DNA of 64,000 bases from a virus. Location of the stretch: positions 27,071 through 91,070 of IMG/VR virus record IMGVR_UViG_3300032291_002681. One strand, written 5' to 3'. The notes under the pieces were generated by a model. It did no database searches. It was not told the DNA's origin and saw nothing but the letters and a program-made list of their open reading frames with translations. The translations under genes and the position numbers were made by a program. Position 1 is the first letter of the stretch. Each line of letters opens with the position of its first letter. Below are positions 9,241 through 17,900 of this stretch, piece after piece.

Positions 9241-11541
9241 ATGTCAAGTTTTCCAAATTTATCAAACTTCAAACCTTACATCAAAACTGAATTGGATAAT
9301 AGGGTAGCGGGCAAACGAAATATCTCCGAATTAAACGCTTGGGTTAGGGTATCTTCTGGTGTTGGTGATGGGCTTGTACTATTATCCAATCCAAGTTTTA
9401 AATTGTTTGGGGCAGCTGGAGAAGGTTCTATATATGGTGATGGTAAGACTAGTGGTACGCTGGGAACTACTTGGGGTGGGGCGGCTGTATCGGCTGAAAC
9501 CGAAGATTCTGGATTTAGACCTAAACCAAATATAACATCTATTGAAATTGATGAAGGTGCTGGTACATTAAGTAGAAAGGCATCGTTTACAATAACCTGT
9601 TATACTAAGGGGCAATTGGATACTCTATGTGAGTACTTTTTAGAACCTGGCTATACTATTTTTTTAGAATGGGGATGGAATCTTCCTCAATCTTTAAATA
9701 ATTATTCGCCAAACTTAGATGTAAACACTGTAGCTAGTTATCAAAGTTTTGAGATGGTAAATAAAGCAAGAGAAAATTGTGGTGGTACATACGATAATTA
9801 TTTGGGATATATAACGGGAGGCGGTATATCATCAACAGCAGATACTTATGAAATTTCAGTCAAATGTACTGGATTTACAGAATTACCTGCATATTTTATG
9901 GGAGCTGATAATTCTGAAAAAGGAATATCCGATTCATTAAGTGCACCTGAATATAATACTGCTCAAATTGCAGGAGCAACTTCATTAGGTAAGAAACGAT
10001 TTATGATGGCTTTTAATAGATTGCCATCAAATAGAAGAACTATAAGAGTAGCTTCACTTATTGACAATACCGATGTGGCTAACGAAGCAACTTTTATAAA
10101 TGTTGATGAAACTGTTAAAGGGGAGGTAAACGATAAAACGTCCGGTACTATTATTGCTGGTATAGAGCTAAACGATGAAGAAGCAGATATTGGTGGTGGG
10201 GTAATAGTTGAATTTCCGGCTGGTACTATGTTTGTAAAAGATGAAGCTTACATAAAGTTTGGTGCATTAGTACAAATAATAAATCAAATCGGAATAGATG
10301 GGTTTAAGTTAGGTAATCAAGTTATCAAAACCGAAATACGAACAAATAGAACAGCATGTTGTGCATTTCCTGAAATATTTAGTACGGATAAATCTAAACT
10401 ATTTATACCAAATGCAAAAACACCAAATTTTGATTTAAATTCGGCAGCAAATTCAATAAAACCACCTGAAGGTGTAGTTAAGGATTTTTATGATTGCTCA
10501 ATTGGTGATGGTGATTATAAAATACAATTTCCAGCAGCAGGAAAAATTGAAAATGGTAAAGCACAGAAAAAAAATACTGGCTCCAGTCCTGTTAGTACTA
10601 CAATCCAAAGTAAAGTAGATTCTACATTTATATCTCTAACCAAAGAACAGGGACAGTGGGGATTTTTGGATGACCTTTATGTTAATTTAGATTTTGCAAA
10701 GGGAATATTAGAGGCTAAAAACTTTTCAATAAAAGATGGATTGTATCAAATATTAAACGGAATGTCATCTGCTGCAGGCGGTATTTGGGATTTTCAAATT
10801 ATCCCAAATGAAAATAATACTCAACTAAAAGTAATTGATTTAAATTTGACACCAACTAACGGTGATGAGCCATATTTATTTGTATTAGCTGGATTAAAAT
10901 CTATTTTTATAGATGCATCTTTGGATATGGATATAAGTGGTGCTAAGATGAATCAAATAATTGGTAATAGACTTGGAGCAACTTTAAATGGAAGTCAAAA
11001 AGATGTAAAATTTTCAGAAGAAAATACGGGATTGTTTACTAGTAAAAAAGATAAAGTTTTAACGGAAATAGTAGAAAGGGCAAAACCGGCAGTAGCTACA
11101 CCACCAGAAGGTGGGGATGTTGATATTGAGGAGATGAAGAAGAAAAACTTAAAATTATTTTTAGATAAATCAAGTTATATGCCATATCCAAAATATCAAA
11201 GTGCGGATGTTCCAGCCACACTACTTACGAAAGATGGTACACCTGGTGCATGTTTCCCATCTGCATATAACGACCAATCGATATTTGAATATTTTAAAAA
11301 TAAAAATGATAAAGACTTTGTTAGAAAAGAAAATAAGAGAGTGGGACCTATCATGCCGATTAAATTTACATTTACCATACATGGTATAAGTGGAATTAAA
11401 AGAGGTGATAAATTTAAAGTATCTGGATTACCTAAAAACTATGAGAAAAATGGGTTTTTCCAAGTAACATCAGTAAAACACGTAATATCGGATATGTTAT
11501 GGAAAACTGATATAGAAGGAAGTTTTAGACAATCATCATAA
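9241..11541 (+). CDS. Large baseplate hub-like structural protein
   Basis: A 766-residue protein. The N-terminal part carries 'ITSIEIDEGAGTLSRKASFTI' followed by 'GYTIFLEWGWN', a barrel-like segment common in phage hub proteins. The C-terminal part 'MPIKFTFTIHGISGIKRGDKF...FFQVTSVKHVISDMLWKTDIEG' resembles the closing domain of gp27/gpD-type hub proteins, where a tube-like ring meets the spike. A Lys-rich linker lies near residues 610-640. No lysozyme domain is visible. Context in the baseplate operon supports the call, and precise equivalence to gp27 is unproven. Confidence 0.65.
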   Translation: MSSFPNLSNFKPYIKTELDNRVAGKRNISELNAWVRVSSGVGDGLVLLSNPSFKLFGAAGEGSIYGDGKTSGTLGTTWGGAAVSAETEDSGFRPKPNITSIEIDEGAGTLSRKASFTITCYTKGQLDTLCEYFLEPGYTIFLEWGWNLPQSLNNYSPNLDVNTVASYQSFEMVNKARENCGGTYDNYLGYITGGGISSTADTYEISVKCTGFTELPAYFMGADNSEKGISDSLSAPEYNTAQIAGATSLGKKRFMMAFNRLPSNRRTIRVASLIDNTDVANEATFINVDETVKGEVNDKTSGTIIAGIELNDEEADIGGGVIVEFPAGTMFVKDEAYIKFGALVQIINQIGIDGFKLGNQVIKTEIRTNRTACCAFPEIFSTDKSKLFIPNAKTPNFDLNSAANSIKPPEGVVKDFYDCSIGDGDYKIQFPAAGKIENGKAQKKNTGSSPVSTTIQSKVDSTFISLTKEQGQWGFLDDLYVNLDFAKGILEAKNFSIKDGLYQILNGMSSAAGGIWDFQIIPNENNTQLKVIDLNLTPTNGDEPYLFVLAGLKSIFIDASLDMDISGAKMNQIIGNRLGATLNGSQKDVKFSEENTGLFTSKKDKVLTEIVERAKPAVATPPEGGDVDIEEMKKKNLKLFLDKSSYMPYPKYQSADVPATLLTKDGTPGACFPSAYNDQSIFEYFKNKNDKDFVRKENKRVGPIMPIKFTFTIHGISGIKRGDKFKVSGLPKNYEKNGFFQVTSVKHVISDMLWKTDIEGSFRQSS

Positions 11542-11546
11542 TAAAT

Positions 11547-11918
11547 ATGTTAGACATTAAACGATATAAAATAATTAATAAGGATACTACCGTTTACAAT
11601 GGTGTAAGTATAAAAACATATACGCCAAATGTAACTGAAACAGATTATAAAAGAGGATATGTAACTCGGTACTTTGTACAAAAGGCTAATGATATCGAAT
11701 CGGTAATATATGAAGTAGATTATATAGGATTTAGTAAAGCAATAGATAATCCGTTTTACACTTGTGAAAGTATTAATTGGAGAATAATTGGAGATGATGC
11801 AGCTATCAAAGATTCTAATCTCAAAGCAATAAAATTGGTAATTCCTAAAATCCCAAAAATACAATTGTATTTACCAAACTTATTACAGTTTAAACAAAAA
11901 AAAGATTTGGAAGTTTAA
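11547..11918 (+). CDS. Hypothetical baseplate-operon protein
   Basis: A 123-residue beta-rich protein starting MLDIKRYKIINKDTTVYNG and ending in a hydrophobic 'KIPKIQLYLPNLLQF' segment. It lies 5 nt after the hub-like gene and is the last gene before the tmRNA unit, so it is probably a small baseplate or tail component. I recognise no domain. Confidence 0.6.
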   Translation: MLDIKRYKIINKDTTVYNGVSIKTYTPNVTETDYKRGYVTRYFVQKANDIESVIYEVDYIGFSKAIDNPFYTCESINWRIIGDDAAIKDSNLKAIKLVIPKIPKIQLYLPNLLQFKQKKDLEV

Positions 11919-11938
11919 TTATTTTTTCGTATATTTGT
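11907..11938 (+). promoter_or_regulatory. Bacteroidetes-type promoter for tmRNA
   Basis: TTTGG at 11907-11911 and TATATTTG at 11931-11938 with exactly 19 nt between. The mature tmRNA 5' end lies 13 nt downstream. The -33 box overlaps the end of the preceding gene. Confidence 0.8.
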
Positions 11939-11950
11939 ATTTATCAATAT

Positions 11951-12337
11951 GGGGGTGACTCGGAATTGATTACAATGAGAATTGTAGTATCACACGTAGA
12001 CAGAAGTGCTAGATGTCTTTAAATCTGTACAAAACAATAACTGACGTAGAATTATCTACTTGGAACTTCGAAGATGCTATGGCATTTGTAGGAGCTTACG
12101 ATTACGCTGTAGCAGCCTAATCACCACCCGCATCACTCGTGGGTTTTAAATAGAAGTGAACAAACCGGAGCATTACTTATCGGCTCCCTAAAACTGATAG
12201 GTTGGTGGAATCGCTGAACTAACCATTCGGCCCCAATTATTTTGGAAAGTTAATAAGATTAAACTTTATCCTAAACGTGTGAATCTCTGGTATTATGGTT
12301 ACTTTGTAAGACATGGGTTCGAATCCCATCACCTCCA
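11951..12337 (+). ncRNA. ssrA: Transfer-messenger RNA (tmRNA)
   Basis: Rescues stalled ribosomes by acting first as an alanyl-tRNA and then as a short mRNA. The acceptor stem pairs 11951-11957 (GGGGGTG) with 12330-12336 (CACCTCC), seven pairs with one G-U, and discriminator A at 12337. CCA is not encoded. The T arm is ATGGG-TTCGAAT-CCCAT just before the 3' strand. The 5' region after the stem, GACTCGGAATTGATTACA, is typical of tmRNA in place of a D arm. A long-range helix pairs CACACGT (11991-11997) with ACGTGTG (12275-12281). The tag frame ends at 12120. The gene has its own promoter and terminator. About 387 nt, a normal one-piece length. Confidence 0.93.
12091..12120 (+). other. tmRNA tag-peptide reading frame (GAYDYAVAA, stop)
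   Basis: GGA GCT TAC GAT TAC GCT GTA GCA GCC TAA gives GAYDYAVAA. It aligns with the GENNYALAA-type tags known in Bacteroidetes, which start with a Gly resume codon, and keeps the terminal AA recognised by ClpXP/ClpAP. The resume codon is inferred by alignment. The frame is open further upstream. Confidence 0.8.
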
Positions 12338-12341
12338 CAAT

Positions 12342-12376
12342 AATCCCGAACTATTATTTGGTAGTTTGGGATTTTT
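12342..12376 (+). terminator. Terminator of tmRNA unit
   Basis: A twelve-pair stem AATCCCGAACTA/TAGTTTGGGATT (one G-U), an eight-base loop, then a T run. It closes the tmRNA transcript. Confidence 0.85.
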
Positions 12377-12382
12377 ATATTT

Positions 12383-12787
12383 ATGTGTATGATATCGTTA
12401 AAAGAATTATTGAAAGAAAGTACAATCAGATACACTCATCCAAACTTTGATAGTGAATGGGAAGAAGCACAGCGTTATCCAGAATTTGTTGAAATGGGTA
12501 GATTGGAATGGATTAAAAGAGGTAAAGCTGGATACGTTGTAAACTATTCTCAGATAAAAGATATTTTGGGAAATGTAGATTTAGATTTTAATGGATTACA
12601 TCCAATCAAAAAGAAGTTTGTCTTACAATATATAAAAGATGGGTTAGTTGAGCATCCAATAGTTGTAAAGTTTAGTGATACCGATTATGATTTAGTTGCC
12701 GGAAACACTCGTTTATCCGGTTTAGTTAAATTCGGACATGACCCAAAATTGTGGGTTGTTGATATATCCGATATATTTGCAAAATAA
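12383..12787 (+). CDS. ParB/Srx-fold domain protein
   Basis: A 134-residue protein (132 if started at the ATG at 12389). The C-terminal half 'HPIVVKFSDTDYDLVAGNTRLSGL' matches the ParB/sulfiredoxin nuclease-like fold, with the GNTR motif that binds nucleotide or phosphate in that superfamily. The N-terminus MISLKELLKES resembles short N-terminal leaders of other proteins in this window and of T4 internal head proteins. It is followed by its own terminator-free gap and a new promoter. It may be an internal capsid or DNA-associated protein. Activity is unknown. Confidence 0.65.
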   Translation: MCMISLKELLKESTIRYTHPNFDSEWEEAQRYPEFVEMGRLEWIKRGKAGYVVNYSQIKDILGNVDLDFNGLHPIKKKFVLQYIKDGLVEHPIVVKFSDTDYDLVAGNTRLSGLVKFGHDPKLWVVDISDIFAK

Positions 12788-12819
12788 TTTGGTAAATTGG
12801 TAAAAAAGTTGTATATTTG
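12788..12819 (+). promoter_or_regulatory. Bacteroidetes-type promoter
   Basis: TTTGG at 12788-12792, 19-nt spacer, TATATTTG at 12812-12819. Drives the 12836 gene and probably the family A polymerase. Confidence 0.8.
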
Positions 12820-12835
12820 TACAAATTGATTTCGT

Positions 12836-13099
12836 ATGTCAAAAGCACAATCAGTAAATGATAAACCCAGAAAATTCCAACACATCTACAAAGATGATGA
12901 TGGGGTAGAATCTATTTGGAAATACGATTTAGATAAGTTTCCTAATGGACCAATTTCGGTAGAGAATAAATTTCCACCTCACTATGAGAAGAAATTAAAA
13001 GCTCAACAAAAAGAAGCTAAACTGGTAAAGAATCAATCAATATTAGAAAAAGCAAAAGCTGCAAATAAGAATGATAAAGATAGTAGAAAATATTGGTGA
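12836..13099 (+). CDS. Hypothetical protein upstream of polA-like gene
   Basis: An 87-residue, very charged protein. The first half has 'FQHIYKDDDGVESIWKYDLDKF' and the second half is a Lys/Glu/Ala-rich helix. It starts 16 nt after a strong promoter and overlaps the polymerase gene by 29 nt, so the two are probably translated together. No recognised domain. Confidence 0.65.
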   Translation: MSKAQSVNDKPRKFQHIYKDDDGVESIWKYDLDKFPNGPISVENKFPPHYEKKLKAQQKEAKLVKNQSILEKAKAANKNDKDSRKYW

Positions 13100-14357
13100 G
13101 ATTAACGAATTGATGGAAAAATTGGAAACTGAATCATCGATTTGGTATCCATTGTGGGTGGATAATGATAAACATCCACAAAACACTCATATATCCTTCC
13201 TGTTCGTTCAAACTTCAACTGATAGGTACATTCTACCACATCAACATACGGACTCTCTATCACTCTCTAAACCGGTTATAGAGGGTATCTTAAATACAAC
13301 AGGTGAAAAGTGGGTATTCCAAAAGAAAAAGCTACTACAATCGTTTCAAAATCTAAGGGAAGGGTTGAATGATGTTGATACTACTCACTTTCTAAAAACA
13401 GGTGAAACGATAGACTACTCCCAACAACTACAACAATTAGTAGCTCCTTATTTACACAAAGGTTACAAAGAAAACATCATTCAATCCATTCCTATTCTTA
13501 AACTTGCGGAAGCGATAGAACCACTATTGCTAAAATGTACAAATCAAAAGAGTAAAACTTATAATTGGTACAATGATATCTTCTTACCAACCCTTTCAGA
13601 TATTGAACGATATGGGGTTCGGGTCGATAGGGAAAAATTTATTGATAGATGGCCTCAAGCTCAAAAGCAAGTATCCTCCGATAACTTAGTGTACACCGAA
13701 TACAATCCATTTACGGTGACCGGTAGACCATCCAATAGACATGGTGGTGTAAACTATGCAGCCCTAAACAAAACCGATGGTAGTAGAGAGTGTTTCGTTT
13801 CCGATGGGATATTCCTACAAATGGATTATAATGCGTATCACCCACGATTAATTGCTAAGTTGATTGGATTTGATGTACCGGATGGGAATATGCACCAATG
13901 GTTAGCTGACCAATATGGTTGTAGTGTGGATGAATCGAAGGGGATAACATTCCAATTATTGTATGGTGGTATCGATGATGAGTTCCGCCAAATCCCATAC
14001 TTTGATAAGGTGGCTGATTATATTGATGAGTTGTGGGTTGAAACGCAAAAGAAGGGATACTTGCAAACACCACATAGAGAGATTCCTTTGAGCTGGATAG
14101 AACAACCGAATGCACAAAAGGTATTTAACTACTTACTACAAGCGGTGGAAACTGAAATGAATGTGGATGTGATGAGAAAGATATTAGATTATGTGAGAGG
14201 GAGTGGAATCCGATTTTGTTTATACACATACGATTCGTTTCTTTTTGATGTACCGACTGGAATAGATAAGAATATTATTAGAGGATTGAAGGAAATAATT
14301 GAGGGAAGTGGGTTTCCTGTGAAAGCCAGTTGGGGATTAGATTACGGAAAATTATAA
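13071..14357 (+). CDS. Small family A (Pol I-like) DNA polymerase
   Basis: A 428-residue DNA polymerase of family A. Visible motifs are 'TVTGRPSNRHGGVNYAAL' (the TGR..S...NLQN region), motif A 'FLQMDYNAYHPRLIAKL' with the metal-binding Asp, motif B-like 'KGITFQLLYGG', and motif C 'CLYTYDSFLFDV' with an Asp but Tyr in place of the usual His of HDE. The first ~180 residues may be a degraded 3'-5' exonuclease domain (no clear D-E set). At about half the usual length it is a minimal form. A separate family B replicase is encoded at 37153, so this enzyme probably serves repair, gap filling or a specialised step. Confidence 0.8.
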   Translation: MIKIVENIGEINELMEKLETESSIWYPLWVDNDKHPQNTHISFLFVQTSTDRYILPHQHTDSLSLSKPVIEGILNTTGEKWVFQKKKLLQSFQNLREGLNDVDTTHFLKTGETIDYSQQLQQLVAPYLHKGYKENIIQSIPILKLAEAIEPLLLKCTNQKSKTYNWYNDIFLPTLSDIERYGVRVDREKFIDRWPQAQKQVSSDNLVYTEYNPFTVTGRPSNRHGGVNYAALNKTDGSRECFVSDGIFLQMDYNAYHPRLIAKLIGFDVPDGNMHQWLADQYGCSVDESKGITFQLLYGGIDDEFRQIPYFDKVADYIDELWVETQKKGYLQTPHREIPLSWIEQPNAQKVFNYLLQAVETEMNVDVMRKILDYVRGSGIRFCLYTYDSFLFDVPTGIDKNIIRGLKEIIEGSGFPVKASWGLDYGKL

Positions 14358-14362
14358 CAATC

Positions 14363-14370
14363 ATATTTAT
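14363..14370 (+). promoter_or_regulatory. Candidate late-type promoter motif
   Basis: ATATTTAT then ACTATATACAAA, 26 nt before the ATG of the secreted nuclease gene. Confidence 0.4.
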
Positions 14371-14396
14371 ACTATATACAAAAATAGTGTCATAAT

Positions 14397-14999
14397 ATGA
14401 AAAAAATCAGTACCCTTATAGGTTTCCTACTTGTTTCGTTAATTTCGTTTGGACAAGATGTTAGAATTAAAAACGAAGTATTTGAAGTTCTTTATTCTCA
14501 ATCATTGGAACAACCCCTAATAATTAAATATCGTTCAACTAATAGACCTACAAATGTGAACAGGGGTACAATGGATTTCTATAAAGAACCAACGATTAAA
14601 ACATCGGATGCGGCTGATTACAAATCAAACATATATGATAAAGGACATGGAGCTCCAGCAGCATCATTTTCTGATAATATGGTAAACCTAAAACAAACAT
14701 TCTCATATTTAAATTGTATAATGCAAGACCAATACCTTAATAGAGGTGAGTGGAGATTGTTAGAAGAACAAATTCGTAAATGGGATGATACTGAAAATAT
14801 AACTGTACTAATAAAAACATTCTTTGATACACCTGTAAAACGAGTACCAACTGGAGCGGCAATTCCATCTTACTTACAAAAGCATGTTTATTTTGAAAAA
14901 AGTAACAAATGGAAATGTTTTGTATTTCTAAATCAAAAACCAAAATTTCATTGGGATGAGTTAGAAATGATATGCGAAGACGAAGACCACAAATTTTAA
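14397..14999 (+). CDS. Secreted DNA/RNA non-specific endonuclease (DRGH family)
   Basis: A 200-residue protein with a signal peptide, residues 1-20: MKKIS, a hydrophobic core, then 'SFGQ', a form typical of Flavobacteriia. The nuclease core has 'DKGHGAPAASFSDN' (the D-R-G-H-x-x-P motif with catalytic His) and 'QDQYLNRGEWRLLEEQIRKW', supplying the metal-binding Asn and following helix of NucA/EndoG-type enzymes. It should act in the periplasm or outside the cell on DNA and RNA. The stop overlaps the next ATG (TAATG). It looks like a gene acquired from a host. Roles in nucleotide scavenging or blocking superinfecting DNA are inference. Confidence 0.85.
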   Translation: MKKISTLIGFLLVSLISFGQDVRIKNEVFEVLYSQSLEQPLIIKYRSTNRPTNVNRGTMDFYKEPTIKTSDAADYKSNIYDKGHGAPAASFSDNMVNLKQTFSYLNCIMQDQYLNRGEWRLLEEQIRKWDDTENITVLIKTFFDTPVKRVPTGAAIPSYLQKHVYFEKSNKWKCFVFLNQKPKFHWDELEMICEDEDHKF

Positions 15000-17900
15000 T
15001 GAATATGAATTTATCTGAATTAATAAACGAAATACTTTCTGAATGGGCATATCGAGTTGAAAACGGGATGCCAAACCCAAAGAACCCAATCCACTTAAAT
15101 GAATTGGGTATTATACTTTCAGAAATGGGGCTATCACATATCAAAAATGATTTGGTAGAAAACCTATTGATGGAAAAAGGAAAAACACCTCAAAAAAATG
15201 TTGCAGAAGCTGAAGGTAATTTTAAAAACCCAGTTCTTAACAAATCTATTAAATATAAAAACGATAAAGGTGAAGATGCAGAAGGTATCGTTGGTAATCT
15301 ATTAAGATTGGCAAAAGAACATCCTGGTAGAGTAGCGGCAGAAAAAACATTACCACCAGAAGGTTCTCCAGAAAGAGATTCATTAAACAAAGATTTGGGT
15401 GCTCAAAATAAACCTGCTGGTGCTGACCAACCAAAAGCCGATGCCGGTGGTGAAGAAGCTCCAAAAGAAGACCCAGCAAAAGCTGCAGCTGCAATGTTTG
15501 ACCCAAAAGCAGACCCTGCGATGGCAGCTAGAATGGATAAAGAAAAAGAAGTTCAAGCTCAAATAGCAAAAGATACTCAAGCACAAAACGTACCTCCTCC
15601 AACTCCAAAAAATCAAACAACAAATAAACAATTAGCAAAAGCAGCTGGATTTGATAATGTTGGTAGTTGGTATAATGACCTTAATAAGAAAGCAATGTCT
15701 GACGATCCTGAAGTAGCATCACAGGCGGAAAAAGATTTAGATACATACGAAAAAAATAAAGTAAAAGATGCTCAATCTGCAGGTGATTTCAATCCAATAG
15801 ATAGTAAAGATGTAGCAAAGGAAATGCCACAAGCTGATCCAGATACATTTAGTGGAGGTTCTGATATTCCTGATGGAGTAGAGCCTGAACAATTGGAAAA
15901 ATTCAATACCGATATTAGTAAAGTAGCACAACAAGTAGCTGATGCAAAAGCTAAGGGAGAACCTGCTCCAAACATCAACTTATGTGATGTGACTGTTCCA
16001 GGTACTAACTTATATTGTGATGATAACTTGGGTATTCCGAGAGACCAGATGCCACAATTCAAAGGTACTGCTCAACCTGGTAGTAGAGCAGCTTCTATGG
16101 ATGTGGATGCAAGTGGTGAGGTAGATACTGAACCTGTATTCAAAGAAATGTTAAAAGAGAAAGGTATTAAGACCCTTCAAACGGAAATACCTGCTGATAA
16201 ATTAAAAGCAACTCAACAAGATTTAGTTGGTGCAAAAGTAGTTGGTATGATGGGTGTTTTAAAAGACCCAAATCACCCAGCTTTTGAAAAAATTACTGCA
16301 CCAATATATGTGAGTAGAGATGGACACGTAATTGATGGACATCATAGATGGGCAGCAGTTGTAGCTCATAATGCAGCAAATCCAGACAATCAAATACCAA
16401 TGAAAACAACGGTATTGGATATGGATATTAAAGATGCAATACCAATGGCAAATAAATTTGCAGAAGATATGGGTATTGCGGCTAAGAAAGCCGATGCAAA
16501 TAAAGAAACTCCATCAGAACCACAAAAAGTAACATCCGCACCAAAGGTTACTGAAAAAATAAAGAAAAAAATAGAAAAATGGACTGAAAAAGAAAAAGCA
16601 TTCTTTGAAAGAAATGAAGGAGCTCCTGGTTCAGAAATGCGTAGAAGTTTAGGACAGGCATTAAAAGATAAAGCTAAAGGGGCTTGGAAAGCAATTAAGA
16701 AAGGATTTAAACATGAGGTTGAAGAATTTAAAGCAGCCGGGCAAGGTGTTCAAAACTTTTTTAGTGGTAAACCTTTGAGTGAGCATGAACAAAAAGCAGT
16801 TAAAGCCGTTGCATTTAAAGTAGTAACTACTGCCGTATTTGGAGCTGCATTTGGTGGTTTATCACATGGAGCTGCATATTTTGCTAAACACGTGGCAATG
16901 GAATTTATACCCCATGTTATTGGTGAAACAATCTTAAAGGGAGTTGGTAAAGCTGCAGTATTTGCTGATGCTGATGGTGAAGCTGAAGATGATGCAAATA
17001 TGATTAAGTTTACCGAATTAATTGCAAAAGGACTTGAAGAAATGGAAATTACTCCTGAAATGATGGAGCAGATGGTTGATTCGTATAATGAAAAGAAAGA
17101 AAACGGTGAAATCGAAGATGAGCCATCTGGTGTAAAAGCTGAACATTTACATTTAGTAGATGAGTTGATGTTAGAAATGATTTACGGATTTATTGATGAA
17201 GTAAAAGGTAAGACATTTACAGCGATAAAGAAAGATACTGGTGAGACATCGGTATTTAAATCACAAAAAACAAGAGATGCAGCAGTAAAAGCGGGAACAC
17301 ATAAAGATGTGGATGCGAAAGATGATTCAGCTGAACCGGTTCCTGGTGCAGGATTATTTGATGACCCAGAATATCAAACACAAAGAGGTGGTAATGCTAA
17401 AAAAGATACTAAAACCTCAAAAACCGAATTACCACAACTTTTACCACAATCGCAAATTGAAAATACTTTAATGAAAGATAATTTGAGTTCATTACTTGAA
17501 ACAAATAAAATTCTTAGTAAGTTAAGGGATATGGGTATTGCCGGTGCAGGTGGCGCGGTTGCATCCTATGGTGAGAATTTATGTGTAAATACAACAAATT
17601 CACTTCAAAAAATGGGTGGAGTTGATGGATTTGTACAAAAAAATAAAACTGCGGTAAAGGCGAAAGAAAAAATGATTCTTTCTAATATGAGTACATTTAA
17701 AAGACAAATAAATAGTGTTGCGGGGCAATTAGGATTTGTATTACCAGAAGATGAAGCCGAAGTTATTAAATATATAGCTGCCAGAATGGTGTTTACTGAC
17801 CAAGAAAAAGAAAGATTGCAGGCTGATAAAACATCATTGTATTACAAAAAAGGAAAAGAAGGATTTGCTGAAAACGAGAAAGCAGTGGAAGATTGGTGTA

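Noticed and set aside
12311-12337. Stand-alone tRNA suggested by the T arm and acceptor end
   Set aside because: No D or anticodon arm nearby. The acceptor partner is at 11951, as in tmRNA.
12377-12384. ATATTTAT as a late-type promoter for the ParB-like gene
   Set aside because: It overlaps the first possible start codon and follows a terminator T run, so chance occurrence in AT-rich DNA is likely.
14972-14998. Upstream Met-Arg-Arg-Arg-Arg start for the 1400-aa protein
   Set aside because: It lies inside the nuclease gene in another frame. The TAATG overlap at 14999 gives the leader expected for this set of proteins.
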